Shown: in pieces, positions 1 to 8,504 of the stretch | Layout of the letters: every line of letters begins with the position of its first letter | Position numbering within the stretch: position 1 is the stretch's first letter | NCBI GenBank assembly: GCA_964584495.1 | Contig: CAZPAH010000034.1 | Coordinates: forward strand, 1 to 23,595 | Length of the DNA: 23,595 bases | Direction: 5' to 3' | From: CAZPAH01 sp964584495 | Lineage (GTDB): Bacteria; Krumholzibacteriota; Krumholzibacteriia; Krumholzibacteriales; Krumholzibacteriaceae | Notes under the pieces: model-generated | Databases searched by the model: none | Told to the model about the DNA's origin: nothing | The model's input: the letters and a program-made list of their open reading frames with translations, nothing else | Position numbers and translations under genes: made by a program

Positions 1-791
1 AGGACAGGTCGGCGCTGTTCATGATCGAAAGGGCCGAGAAGGACGGTGCCCTTCGGCCGGGAGGAACGATAGTCGAGCCGACAAGCGGGAATACGGGCAT
101 AGGCCTCGCCCTCGTATCCCTGGTGAAGGGGTATTCTCTGATCGTCACGATGCCCGATTCGATGAGCGCCGAGAGAAGGGGTATGCTGGCGGCGATGGGA
201 GCCGAGCTGGTTCTGACTCCATCGGCCATGGGCATGAAGGGTGCGATCGAAAGTGCTGAGGCGATTGTCTCCTCCAGGACAGGCGCGTTTATGCCCGGCC
301 AGTTCACCAACCAGGCCAACGCGGAAGCCCACTTTAAAACGACGGGCCCCGAGATCTGGGATGCGACTGAGGGGAGTGTCGACGCCGTCGTCTGCGGCGT
401 CGGGACGGGCGGAACGATCTCCGGGGTCGGCCGTTACCTCAAGGAGAAGAACAGATCGATCTCGATAATCGCGGTCGAGCCGGCCGAGTCGGCCGTTCTC
501 GGCGGCGGCGATCCGGGCGGGCATTCGATAGAGGGGATAGGAGCGGGCTTCGTTCCCGATATACTCGATCTAGGGGTGATCGACGAGGTGGCCGCAGTTG
601 CGGGAAGCGAAGCGGCGGGCTGGGCGAGAAGGCTTGCCCGCGAGGAAGGTATCTTCGCCGGGATCTCCTCGGGGGCGGCCCTGGCGGCCGCCGCTAGGAT
701 AGCCGGAAGGCCCGAAAACCGGGGGAAGCTCTTCGTGGTGATACTCCCCGACCGCGGCGACCGTTACATGAGCACCGGCCTCTGGTCGTGA
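1..791 (+). CDS. cysK: Cysteine synthase (O-acetylserine sulfhydrylase), 5' truncated by window edge
   Basis: This is a PLP enzyme of the fold-type II family that makes L-cysteine from O-acetylserine and sulfide in the cytoplasm. The reading frame enters at base 3 as DRSALFMIERAEKDG, and bases 1-2 (AG) fit the last two bases of the Lys codon in the family's N-x-K-D-R motif, where that Lys binds PLP. Roughly the first 45 residues are therefore outside the window. Visible motifs are the substrate loop TSGNTG, the phosphate-binding loop VGTGGTISG, EGIGAGF, the serine loop GISSGAA, and the C-terminal PDRGDRYMST, which corresponds to PDTGERYLST in typical members. Cystathionine beta-synthase and CysM are close relatives, and without the N-terminus CysK is preferred only by overall resemblance. 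It converges with the glycosyltransferase gene 36 bases downstream. Confidence 0.9.
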   Translation, partial: DRSALFMIERAEKDGALRPGGTIVEPTSGNTGIGLALVSLVKGYSLIVTMPDSMSAERRGMLAAMGAELVLTPSAMGMKGAIESAEAIVSSRTGAFMPGQFTNQANAEAHFKTTGPEIWDATEGSVDAVVCGVGTGGTISGVGRYLKEKNRSISIIAVEPAESAVLGGGDPGGHSIEGIGAGFVPDILDLGVIDEVAAVAGSEAAGWARRLAREEGIFAGISSGAALAAAARIAGRPENRGKLFVVILPDRGDRYMSTGLWS

Positions 792-803
792 CGGGCTCAC
801 TTT

Positions 804-825
804 CGGCCGGTCCCGGGGGCGGCCG
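804..825. terminator. Possible bidirectional hairpin between convergent genes
   Basis: A 6-base arm CGGCCG (804-809) is repeated at 820-825 and, being self-complementary, can pair across a 10-base loop. It lies between the stops of two convergent genes and has short T runs on either side, not a full U tract. It is a weak terminator call. Confidence 0.3.
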
Positions 826-827
826 TT

Positions 828-2045
828 TCAGCGGACCAGCTCCTCCAGGATTTCGTGCTCCCTGCCTATCCGGTCTTCCCATGACATGAAGTTCGACAGG
901 GCGAACGAAAGCGCCCCCTCTCCCAGCCTGTGGGCAAGATCGCGATCATCGAGGAGCCTCTCCATCTGCGCGGCCAGCGCGGCCGTATCGCCGTCGGGGG
1001 CCAGAAGGCCCGTTTCCCCGTCGCGGACCACCTCGGATGTACCGCAGGTATCGAATGCGACGACTGGAAGCGCGCAGAGCATCGCCTCGCAGGCTGGCAT
1101 CGACATATTGGTCAGCTCGTTCGTGCCTGCGAAGATGTCGCACGCCTTGAAGATTTCGGGGACATCGTCGTACCTGATCGCGCCGGTGAAGAATACCTTA
1201 TCGGAAAGTCCTAGAGACCGAGTCAGCTCCTCGAGCTTTTCGCGGTCGGGGCCGTCTCCGCAGACCACGAGGGCGGCGCCCTCCATAAGGGATGGCTCTA
1301 TCCGCGCCGCCGTTTCCAAAAGGAGCCCGACCCGCTTGGAGCGTGACAGGCGCGACAGGGTCACTATTAGCGTCTTGCCGGCCGGCAGTCCGAGGCGCGA
1401 CCTGACGCGGTCCCTGTCGACCTCGAGGCCGGCCCACTCGAGGTTCATGCCGTTCGGTAGAAAGGAGATCTTCCCGGGATCGATCCCGCGGCGCTCGAGG
1501 GCCTGCTTTCCCCTCGTTCCGTCGTTCAGCACTATATAGCGATCGACCTCGAAGCGGAGCGCCAGCATCTGCTCGTAGTTGAACCACCAGTATTTCAGCA
1601 TGGGCAGCTGAAGATGGTCGAGGTACATCACCCCGAAGAGCTTCACGACGGCGGGAAGATCGATTTTCCGCCGCAGCACGCTCAGAGGGTAGATAGAGTA
1701 GTACGAGTAGCCCAGCACGAGATCGGGGCTTGTTTTCCCGGCGAGTCTTTCGAGCGGCCGAGCGACCGTGCGGGGGAAGAGGGCGGGAAGAAGGAACCGC
1801 CTGGCGGCCGCGGGGTAACGCATGAACGAGCGGAAGATGTTCGGGTAGGTATGATAGGTGAGCCCCGGTCGTGCCGCTGTGGGGACTCCTCCGGGCGGTT
1901 CGGGGATCAGGTAATCAATCTCGATCCCCCTGGACGTGAGATAATCGATGAAGTGGATCTCATCGGGAACCCCCGATCCTTCCCCGAGCGACCAGATGTC
2001 TTCCCAGATCGATAATACCAGTATCTTCTTCAAGGCTCTTTGCAC
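828..2045 (-). CDS. Glycosyltransferase family 4 (GT-B fold)
   Basis: The 405-residue cytoplasmic glycosyltransferase likely transfers a sugar from a nucleotide donor to a surface glycan or lipid; donor and acceptor cannot be told. The N-terminal half (about 1-190) begins with the Rossmann strand KKILVLSIWEDIWSLGEGSG and has an acceptor-side domain. The C-terminal GT4 domain (about 200-390) shows LPNGMN, the strand LIVTLSRLSRSKRVGLLL, VVCGDGPDREKLEEL, FTGAIRYDDVPEIFKACDIF and the donor-binding segment PACEAMLCALPVVAFDTCG with its conserved Glu. The start is GTG, with GGAGG about 9 bases upstream. It follows dsbD by 43 bases on the same strand and probably shares its transcript. No other sugar genes adjoin it. 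Confidence 0.88.
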   Translation of the reverse strand: MQRALKKILVLSIWEDIWSLGEGSGVPDEIHFIDYLTSRGIEIDYLIPEPPGGVPTAARPGLTYHTYPNIFRSFMRYPAAARRFLLPALFPRTVARPLERLAGKTSPDLVLGYSYYSIYPLSVLRRKIDLPAVVKLFGVMYLDHLQLPMLKYWWFNYEQMLALRFEVDRYIVLNDGTRGKQALERRGIDPGKISFLPNGMNLEWAGLEVDRDRVRSRLGLPAGKTLIVTLSRLSRSKRVGLLLETAARIEPSLMEGAALVVCGDGPDREKLEELTRSLGLSDKVFFTGAIRYDDVPEIFKACDIFAGTNELTNMSMPACEAMLCALPVVAFDTCGTSEVVRDGETGLLAPDGDTAALAAQMERLLDDRDLAHRLGEGALSFALSNFMSWEDRIGREHEILEELVR

Positions 2046-2088
2046 CCGGGCCGCCTCCGTGCCTGTTGGAATGCAGGATCGCGCCGCT

Positions 2089-3942
2089 TTACATCTTCTC
2101 CAATATCTCCCTGAATCTTTCCGGGCCAGCGAAGCCGGTGATGCGTGATCCCGGGATCTCGTTCCCGTCCCTGCCTATGAATATTATTGTCGGAACCCCT
2201 CTGATGCCGAACTCCTTTTTAATCAGGCCTTCGACTTCCCCCGATTTCGTCAGATCGACCTTGAGCGTCACGATCTCTTTCGAAAGGGCTATGAGGCCGG
2301 GGTCGGTAAAGGTGCCGTGCTCGAGCTCGTGACACGGTATGCACCAGTCGGCAGAGAAATCGATCATCACCGGCCGGCCCGCCTCGCGTGCCGCGGCTAG
2401 AGCATCGTTCGAGTACTGCGTCCACGCGATCGCCGGCTTTTCGTCCGGTTTCACGGCGAATCCTCCCGGCCTGAGAATCATCGCGATCGCTATTGCCATC
2501 CATGCGATCCCCACGATCTTCTTCAGTATCTTGAATCCCCTGCCGGTCCCCGGCGTCTTCGCGATCCACCCGAGGTAGATCCCCGCGACGAGCGAGACAG
2601 CCGCGTATCCGGCCGTCGAGAGGGCCCGGCCCAGCAGGTGAACGGCGAAGTAGACCGCCATCATGAGAAGGATGAATCCGAATATCTTTCTGACCCATTC
2701 CATCCAGTGACCCGACCGCGGCAGACGGGAGATCGATCCGGATGCCGTGGCGAGAACGATGAACGGGAGCCCCATGCCCCAGGCGAGGGTGAAGAACATC
2801 AGGAAGCCGAGGATCGGCTTACCGAGCTCTCCCACATACGTAAGCAGGGCCAGGACGAACGGGCCTATGCAGGGAGCGGCAAGAAGGCCCACGGTGAGCC
2901 CCATGAACAGGGCCCCCAGATAACCCTGCCTGGCAGATCCGGTTCTGCGGGTGAGAAATCCGGGGAGCCTGATCTCCCACAGCCCGAACATCGAGGTGGC
3001 CAGCGTCACCATCACCGCTGCTATGAAGACTATTACCCACATATTCTGAAGGGCCGAGCCGAACAGGCTCCCCGTCGTCGCCGCCACGGTTCCCAGTATC
3101 GAGTAGGTGATCGACATCCCGAAAACATAGACTACGGCCAGAAGCAGGGGGCGGGAACTCTTCCCGTCGGACTGGCCCCCGAAATAGGATATCGTGATCG
3201 GAATCAAAGGATATATGCAGGGCGTCAGGTTCAGAGCCAGCCCCATCAGGAAGATAAAGAAGAATGTCAGCAGGTATCCGCGCCGCTCGATACTCCGGCC
3301 GATCGATTCGTCGGCCCGGTCGGCGCCGGCCGCCGTAGCTCCGATTACCGGATTGCCGTTGCCGTCGACGAAGGGAGGGGCGGAGAAGATTTCCGGGTGC
3401 AGGGCCTCGGTCGTTTCCGCCGGGCCTCCGACCTTCAGCGTTACGGTCGAGACCGACCGCGCCGGTTCTAGGCAGCTGAAGTCGTTGCAGCCCTGGTACT
3501 CGAGAACAGTCTTTATCGTATAAGAACCGGGCTCGATATCGCGCGATATCCTGATTGCGGCGCCGAAGTGAACGGTGCCGTGGTAGAGCGGCATGACGCC
3601 GTCGCTGATCTCCAGCTTCTTGTTCTCCGGGGCGGGGTAGAGGATCGAGACGATCTCTATCCCCTCAGGGGCCGTCACGCTGACCACTGTCGGTATGAGG
3701 TAGCGGTCGAGGGGGCTGTTGGAGTTTATATGCCAGCCCTCTTTTATCTCCGTCTTGATCGCGATGAACCCCGTCGAGCCCGGGTGAAATACGGAAAGGG
3801 ACGGCAGCGCCTCCGTCTCGAGAAGTGATTCGGCCTGCGCGAACAATCCCTGCCCCGCGGCCGGCGCCGGCATGGCTGCCGTAAAAAGGAGCAGCGTTAT
3901 AGCGAGTTGCAGTTTCAGGAAGTCGCTTGCCATCGATCTCAT
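2089..3942 (-). CDS. dsbD: Thiol:disulfide interchange protein DsbD
   Basis: This inner-membrane protein carries electrons from cytoplasmic thioredoxin to periplasmic thiol reductases. All three modules and all six redox cysteines are visible (617 residues from the chosen start). After a signal peptide (about 1-31) the periplasmic alpha domain has the pair in YQGCNDFSC (Cys152, Cys157). The eight-helix beta domain starts near residue 222 with LTPCIYPLIP (Cys242) and LLAAPCIGPF (Cys358). The C-terminal thioredoxin-like domain has ADWCIPCHELE (Cys534, Cys537). I chose ATG at 3942 because AAAGGA sits 8 bases upstream; a TTG at 3948 would be too close to that SD. It starts 24 bases after the beta-propeller gene, suggesting co-transcription and a shared cell-envelope role. 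The electron acceptor is not evident here. Confidence 0.95.
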   Translation of the reverse strand: MRSMASDFLKLQLAITLLLFTAAMPAPAAGQGLFAQAESLLETEALPSLSVFHPGSTGFIAIKTEIKEGWHINSNSPLDRYLIPTVVSVTAPEGIEIVSILYPAPENKKLEISDGVMPLYHGTVHFGAAIRISRDIEPGSYTIKTVLEYQGCNDFSCLEPARSVSTVTLKVGGPAETTEALHPEIFSAPPFVDGNGNPVIGATAAGADRADESIGRSIERRGYLLTFFFIFLMGLALNLTPCIYPLIPITISYFGGQSDGKSSRPLLLAVVYVFGMSITYSILGTVAATTGSLFGSALQNMWVIVFIAAVMVTLATSMFGLWEIRLPGFLTRRTGSARQGYLGALFMGLTVGLLAAPCIGPFVLALLTYVGELGKPILGFLMFFTLAWGMGLPFIVLATASGSISRLPRSGHWMEWVRKIFGFILLMMAVYFAVHLLGRALSTAGYAAVSLVAGIYLGWIAKTPGTGRGFKILKKIVGIAWMAIAIAMILRPGGFAVKPDEKPAIAWTQYSNDALAAAREAGRPVMIDFSADWCIPCHELEHGTFTDPGLIALSKEIVTLKVDLTKSGEVEGLIKKEFGIRGVPTIIFIGRDGNEIPGSRITGFAGPERFREILEKM

Positions 3943-3966
3943 TTCCAATTTCCTTTCCGAATTTTC

Positions 3967-5850
3967 CTATTCTTTGTACCTGAAGATGTAGACGCCCCCC
4001 GAAGCGCTCGCGAGATAGACGAACCTTTCGTCTGCGAAGACGCCCCTGGCGTCATCCACCGAAGGGTGCCTTGCCGCGATAAAGGGGGCGGCCGGATCGG
4101 ATACGTCAATGGCGGCGATCCCGCCGCGCTGAAGCGCTATGAAAACCGTGTTTCCCCTCGCGTGGATCTCCCTGGCCAGATCCCCCGTATCGACGCGGCC
4201 GAGTTTCACCGGTCTATCCGGGTTTGATATATCGGCGATCGAGAACCCATGACCGCCCTCCGCCAGGTAGAGCCGTTTCCCGCGGACGAAGACGTCGCAG
4301 TTCCAGCCCAGCGTCCTCATTCCGGAGACGAATACGGGTTTCTCGCCTTCAATGTCGTATATTTTGAATCCTTCGAAGCCGTCGGCGAAGTACATGTATC
4401 TCTCATCGGTATCTATGCCGCGCACCTCCGAGAACTTCTCCCTCCAGACGAGGAACGGCTTGTCGGGATCGCTGAAGTCGACGACCTCCGCCCCGCCGAG
4501 GCCCCCTGCTAGGTAGGCCCTCTTCCCCCTCGCGACGACGGCCGAGAGGAAAAATGGTGAGGATTGGCGTCCCCTCTCGACAGGATTCCGCGGGTCGGAG
4601 ATATCATAGAGCTTCAATCCTTCCTTGCCGTCGGCCAGAAGAAGGATATCTCCCGACACGGCGACATCTCTCGCCACGCTGGTCCTTATAGTGCTAATCC
4701 AGTCCACCGAGCCGTTATCGGCGACCTTTCCTATCCTCGCGCCTCCGCGTCCGTTGGCGAGGTAGAGGTATCCGTCCCGGGCTACTAGGTCGATGGCGAA
4801 CCCCAGCGAAACGAAGCTGGAGATGAAACAGGCCCCTTCCCCCTCGAAGCGGTAGAGCCAGGCCCCGGTGAGCCCACCGACCGTGACGAAACTATCGCCG
4901 GACAACCTGACGGCCGATCCGGCGAAACGCGTCGATTTCGATCCCTGCTTGAGCCTCGCCAGGATGCTTCCTTTTACAGGGGGCATATGATCCCTCGACG
5001 GATATGAAGCTTCGATCGCAGCTCCGAATTTTATTTCCCCGCCCTTCGCGGTGACGGGCAGCAGGTCGCCTTTCAGGGTCAGCGCCAGGCCGCGGTCCGC
5101 CTCGAACGAGATATCGGCCAGGCCTCTCTTCGAAATGGCGCCCAGAAGGGAGGGAGACCGTGGATCGGACAAGTCGTACAATGCGAGGCTTCCCCCATCC
5201 AAGATAAGGTAGAGAATGGTGCCGTGGAGCTCTCCGCTCTTCACGACCCCGCCCGGATCGATTTCGCCGAGGGCGTCGATCTTTCCATCGGACGAGACGC
5301 CGAATATCAAAACCCGCTGCGTCGAGATCGCGGCAAAGAGGTCTCCATCGGACTTTATCAGGAATGGAACCGCTTTAGGCTTGAACCTGTCCCTCATCTT
5401 CGGCTTGAGGGGATCTCGAAGATCGAGCGATGCGAGACCTTCCTCCACATCCGAGACTATAAGGTAGGGGCCGCAGATGGAGAGGCAATCGGCGCGCTTC
5501 GATCTATTGCTGACGCTGACTTGCGGGCTCGATGGCGACGAGAGATCGACCGTGACGAGGCCTAAGCGCAGAACGGCGAGGTAGGCGATTTTCCCCCTCG
5601 CGGCTATCGAGAAAGGTTCCCCGTCCAGGGGCACGAACAGCGGATCCGAGATATTGCCGGCGGGGGAAGCGATCGCGATACCCCCCCCGGATGCCGTTAT
5701 AAGCCCGTTTTCGAAGAAGGCGGCGTCCCTCGCCGGACCCTGCAGAAGGGTCCTGGAGAGAAGCTCGAACGATCCGGCGGCCGCAGGTGTCGCGTAAAAG
5801 CCGGTTATCGCGGCCAGCAAGAGGCAGAGTTGAAAGCTTCGGCGTATCAT
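3967..5850 (-). CDS. Secreted LVIVD-repeat beta-propeller protein
   Basis: The 627-residue protein is exported and made largely of LVIVD-type repeats, each holding a D-(I/L)-S-(D/N)-P motif: YDLSDPRSPSLLG, YDISDPRNPVERG, VDFSDPDKPFLVW, ADISNPDRPVKLG, IDVSDPAAPFIAA. Repeats of this kind form beta-propellers in surface or secreted bacterial proteins; the ligand is unknown and no enzyme function can be assigned. I chose ATG 5850 because it gives a normal signal peptide (MIRRSFQLCLLLAAITGFYA then TPAAAG). A GTG at 5907 would add 19 residues before it and also has no well-spaced SD. No SD precedes 5850 either. A TAATCT hexamer ends 7 bases before this ATG, with TTGCTA 17 bases further up, so a leaderless transcript is possible. 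dsbD follows 24 bases after its stop. Confidence 0.85.
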   Translation of the reverse strand: MIRRSFQLCLLLAAITGFYATPAAAGSFELLSRTLLQGPARDAAFFENGLITASGGGIAIASPAGNISDPLFVPLDGEPFSIAARGKIAYLAVLRLGLVTVDLSSPSSPQVSVSNRSKRADCLSICGPYLIVSDVEEGLASLDLRDPLKPKMRDRFKPKAVPFLIKSDGDLFAAISTQRVLIFGVSSDGKIDALGEIDPGGVVKSGELHGTILYLILDGGSLALYDLSDPRSPSLLGAISKRGLADISFEADRGLALTLKGDLLPVTAKGGEIKFGAAIEASYPSRDHMPPVKGSILARLKQGSKSTRFAGSAVRLSGDSFVTVGGLTGAWLYRFEGEGACFISSFVSLGFAIDLVARDGYLYLANGRGGARIGKVADNGSVDWISTIRTSVARDVAVSGDILLLADGKEGLKLYDISDPRNPVERGRQSSPFFLSAVVARGKRAYLAGGLGGAEVVDFSDPDKPFLVWREKFSEVRGIDTDERYMYFADGFEGFKIYDIEGEKPVFVSGMRTLGWNCDVFVRGKRLYLAEGGHGFSIADISNPDRPVKLGRVDTGDLAREIHARGNTVFIALQRGGIAAIDVSDPAAPFIAARHPSVDDARGVFADERFVYLASASGGVYIFRYKE

Positions 5851-5892
5851 AAGGGAAAGATTAATTAAAAGAAGCCTCGATAGCAAGGTATC

Positions 5893-5921
5893 TTGAGATA
5901 TTTTCACCTTTCTGCTAACCT
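5893..5921 (+). promoter_or_regulatory. Candidate sigma70-type promoter for the histidine-phosphatase gene
   Basis: TTGAGA (5893-5898, five of six consensus bases) is followed by a 17-base spacer and TAACCT (5916-5921, three of six). Transcription would begin near 5928, just before the SD GGAGGAAG and the ATG at 5943. It lies in the 92-base divergent gap if the beta-propeller gene starts at 5850. Confidence 0.35.
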
Positions 5922-5942
5922 GCCCCGTATGGAGGAAGAAGC

Positions 5943-6593
5943 ATGAAAGAGGATAAAAGAAAGATACATCTGGTTCGGCACGGCGAATCGACCTACAACA
6001 GGGATCGCAGGGTCCAGGGAAATTCTCCCGGTATAGTTCTCAGCGAGACGGGAGTAAAGCAGGCCAGGCTCCTCGGCAGGAGGCTGGAAAAGCTGTCTTT
6101 CGCGGAGGTTTTCTGCAGCGACGCGGAAAGGGCCGCCGAAACGGCTAATATCGCCCTCGGCGGCGCCTCGATAAGGTTCATGAAGGAGCTCAGGGAGATA
6201 TCCTTCGGTGAATGGGAGGGGCGCCTTGTCAGCGAGATACAAGAGAGCGAGCCGGGGATGATGGAGAAATGGTTCAGCACCCCGTCACGGGTGAAGATAG
6301 AAGGGGCCGAGGACTACCTCTCCTTCCACGACAGGGTCCGCAAGACGATGCAGCGTTTGATCGATACGACCTCCGGCGACATTCTCGTTATCTCCCACGG
6401 CGGGGTCATCTGCGCCTGGTTGACGCACATCCTCGGGATGGATCCCGACGGCCTATGGTGTTTCTCCCTCCCGAACACCTCGATCTCGACAGTGGTCCTC
6501 GATTTCCGTCCGAGGTTGAGGCTCCTGGGGGACGCATCGCATTTGGACAGCGATTCTCTCGGGTTCGACGGGATGCCCTCGGTCATGAGCTGA
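5943..6593 (+). CDS. Histidine phosphatase family protein (phosphoglycerate mutase/CobC-like)
   Basis: The 216-residue cytoplasmic protein belongs to the histidine phosphatase superfamily, which hydrolyses or transfers phosphate through a phospho-histidine. The catalytic motif LVRHGEST lies near residues 10-17. The general-acid Glu is in LREISFGEWEG, and the second histidine is in VISHGGVI at about residue 150. The short CobC/PhoE-like architecture points to a phosphatase rather than a glycolytic mutase. The substrate (alpha-ribazole phosphate, a sugar phosphate or other) cannot be told, since no cobalamin gene adjoins. SD GGAGG lies about 7 bases upstream of the ATG. The last 11 bases overlap the 3' end of the convergent SPL-like gene. 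Confidence 0.9.
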   Translation: MKEDKRKIHLVRHGESTYNRDRRVQGNSPGIVLSETGVKQARLLGRRLEKLSFAEVFCSDAERAAETANIALGGASIRFMKELREISFGEWEGRLVSEIQESEPGMMEKWFSTPSRVKIEGAEDYLSFHDRVRKTMQRLIDTTSGDILVISHGGVICAWLTHILGMDPDGLWCFSLPNTSISTVVLDFRPRLRLLGDASHLDSDSLGFDGMPSVMS

Positions 6594-7653
6594 CGGGGGG
6601 CTCGAGGCCTACACTTTCCCAGACGGCGAGGCTTTCCATGCTGAGCTCGACGGGAACATCGGGGAAGCGGCCGCGTATCAGCGAGAGCAACCTTCGGTAC
6701 AACCTTATCCTTTCGGGCCTGTAGAGGCGGATCTTTCCCTCGCCGTCGGTTATATACTCGCCCCTGAAGAGGGGGCTCAGCCCGCGCCTCTCCCTAACGA
6801 CCTCCCAGAGTCCAGGGGGGAACCTCAGAACGCCCAGCTCGAACCTGACGGGCGGGGCCGCTCCAACCGCATCCGCGATCCTTTCGACCAGGCCTGCGTA
6901 CCCTTCGCCATCGGCATAGTACGGTATCACCGGGTCGAAACGGACCGCCGTCCTGATGCCGGCCGAAGAGATTCCGGCCATGGCGGCGAGCCTATCATCG
7001 AGCGGGGAGGTGAAAAGTTCCTCGCTGCGGACCGCTCCGTCCGGCGACAAAGTCCAGGTGATCATCAGATTCGATCCCGTCTCAGGGCGCCGCCGATCCT
7101 CCCCGGGGCGCTCCGGCCCGTCCCCTGAACCGGAAGGGATGAGGTGATCGATCGAGGAGCTCTTCGTTCTCACCTCGAGGACCGCGTCCGTTCCGGCGAA
7201 CACGGGGAGAAGCAAGGCGGTCATTCCGGTAAATCGGTCGAGGGCCAGGCTGTCCGTCGTCTCGCCGGTCGTGAATCTTCGCGCTCCACCCTCAATCGAT
7301 CGGAAGATCTCCTCCTTCATCCTCTCCGTGTTCGTGAAGACGGCGAGTTGACGGTGATCTAGATACGACTGGAGGTAGCAGTAGGTGCAGTCGAACGGGC
7401 AGTTGACGCCGGTGAGGATATATTTCTCGCCGCAGGACGGCGAGCCGGGCGTGACGGGGAAATCCTTGACGAATCCGCCGGGGTGATGCATCAAAATGAG
7501 GGACGAGCGGGGGGAGGCGCCGCTACGGATATAGTCGGCGCCATCTTCCACGAACTCGACGGGAACGCCGGGAAGGGATTCCAGGACGCGGAGGGTCACG
7601 GGATCTTCCGACGCTCTCTTCTCCACTATAATATGCTTAATGCGGTTTTTCAT
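6583..7653 (-). CDS. Spore photoproduct lyase-like radical SAM protein, lacking the catalytic Cys
   Basis: The 356-residue protein resembles SplB-family radical SAM enzymes, which repair spore photoproduct in DNA. The [4Fe-4S] motif C-x3-C-x2-C is CPFDCTYC (Cys85, Cys89, Cys92), followed by the family's YLQ and, further on, ETTDSLALDRFTG. In Bacillus subtilis SplB the equivalent stretch, from memory, begins CTSDIVGID, where Cys141 is the hydrogen donor. Here that place is Glu131 (codon GAG at 7261-7263). It is therefore probably not a bona fide spore photoproduct lyase. Similar SPL-like proteins occur in bacteria that do not sporulate, with unknown substrates. A polar, Pro/Gly/Arg-rich linker occupies about residues 170-193. 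It lies 43 bases downstream of the rhomboid gene on the same strand. Confidence 0.85.
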   Translation of the reverse strand: MKNRIKHIIVEKRASEDPVTLRVLESLPGVPVEFVEDGADYIRSGASPRSSLILMHHPGGFVKDFPVTPGSPSCGEKYILTGVNCPFDCTYCYLQSYLDHRQLAVFTNTERMKEEIFRSIEGGARRFTTGETTDSLALDRFTGMTALLLPVFAGTDAVLEVRTKSSSIDHLIPSGSGDGPERPGEDRRRPETGSNLMITWTLSPDGAVRSEELFTSPLDDRLAAMAGISSAGIRTAVRFDPVIPYYADGEGYAGLVERIADAVGAAPPVRFELGVLRFPPGLWEVVRERRGLSPLFRGEYITDGEGKIRLYRPERIRLYRRLLSLIRGRFPDVPVELSMESLAVWESVGLEPPVSS

Positions 7654-7696
7654 TCTCGAATGATTGGAGCGATCATCCGATCCGCTCCGACAGGTA

Positions 7697-8428
7697 TCAG
7701 TGATCGTAGAATCCGCCCCCGCGCCTTATCGACCGGATGCTGTCGCCGGCGAAGGCGAATATCAGCGCGATGCCGGCGAGGAAGCCGCCTATGTGGGCGA
7801 ACCATGCGACCCCTCCCTGCCTCCCGCCGAGGGATACGAATCCGCTGACTAGCTGGATGACGAACCAGAATATAATTATCACGTAGGCGGGAACGATTAT
7901 CAGCCGTATCAATATGAAGATGAACATAAGGGTGAGGACCTTCGCCCTCGGATAGGTTACGAGGTAGGCTCCGAGCACGCCCGCTATCGCCCCGCTCGCC
8001 CCGACCGTGGGGATCAGCGAGGAGGGATCGGAAGCGATATGCATCGCGTGGCCGACGAATCCGCAGGCGAGGTAGAAGAACAGGAACTTCACCGGTCCCA
8101 GTATATCCTCGATATTGTTGCCGAAGATCCAAAGGTAAAGCATGTTCCCTCCCAGGTGGAGGATCGATCCATGCATGAAGATGGAGGTAAGGAGCGTAAG
8201 TGCTATAGGGGAGGGACCGGGATAATGCATGACCCGGTAATAGGGCCCGACGAGATCGGTCATCCTGGTGATCTCGAATGGAGTCGCCCCGAAAGCCGCT
8301 ATGAACGCCTGCCCGTGCGGTCCGAGCGATAGCTGGTAAAGGTAAACGGCCGTGTTGACGACGATCAGGCCGATCGTCACCACCGGCGTCCGCCTGGTCG
8401 GATTTATATCCTTCAACGGTAGAAACAT
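7697..8428 (-). CDS. Rhomboid-family intramembrane serine protease
   Basis: The 243-residue polytopic membrane protein cleaves substrates inside the bilayer. The N-terminus FLPLKDINPTRRTPVVT is typical of bacterial rhomboids. The segment FMHGSILHLGGNMLYLWIFG (about 85-104) supplies the conserved His and Asn. The catalytic Ser is in GASG (Ser145) and the catalytic His in AHIGGFLAG (His212). Six or more hydrophobic segments are present, with a short polar C-terminus. No SD precedes the ATG, while TATATT (8437-8442) sits 8 bases upstream, so the transcript may be leaderless. It lies between the dehydrogenase gene (76 bases upstream) and the SPL-like gene. Its substrate is not indicated by the context. 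Confidence 0.93.
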   Translation of the reverse strand: MFLPLKDINPTRRTPVVTIGLIVVNTAVYLYQLSLGPHGQAFIAAFGATPFEITRMTDLVGPYYRVMHYPGPSPIALTLLTSIFMHGSILHLGGNMLYLWIFGNNIEDILGPVKFLFFYLACGFVGHAMHIASDPSSLIPTVGASGAIAGVLGAYLVTYPRAKVLTLMFIFILIRLIIVPAYVIIIFWFVIQLVSGFVSLGGRQGGVAWFAHIGGFLAGIALIFAFAGDSIRSIRRGGGFYDH

Positions 8429-8436
8429 TGTAGATC

Positions 8437-8442
8437 AATATA
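8437..8442 (-). promoter_or_regulatory. Candidate -10 element for the rhomboid gene
   Basis: On the minus strand TATATT (five of six consensus bases) ends 8 bases before the rhomboid ATG at 8428, and no SD lies between them. A -35 at 17 bases (GCGTCA) is poor. If used, transcription would begin at or within a base or two of the start codon. Confidence 0.3.
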
Positions 8443-8504
8443 CACTTTCAGCGGCGGTTTGACGCATACTTTTTGCCTCGGAAACCCGGAGAGAAGGCCG
8501 GTGT

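Noticed and set aside
6583..6593. The 11-base overlap of the convergent phosphatase and SPL-like genes as a possible antisense device
   Set aside because: Short tail-to-tail overlaps are common in compact genomes, and nothing else in the sequence supports regulation.
7650..8438. A 262-codon minus-strand frame overlapping the rhomboid gene
   Set aside because: It is an Arg/His-rich alternate frame; the rhomboid frame carries the catalytic Ser and His motifs.
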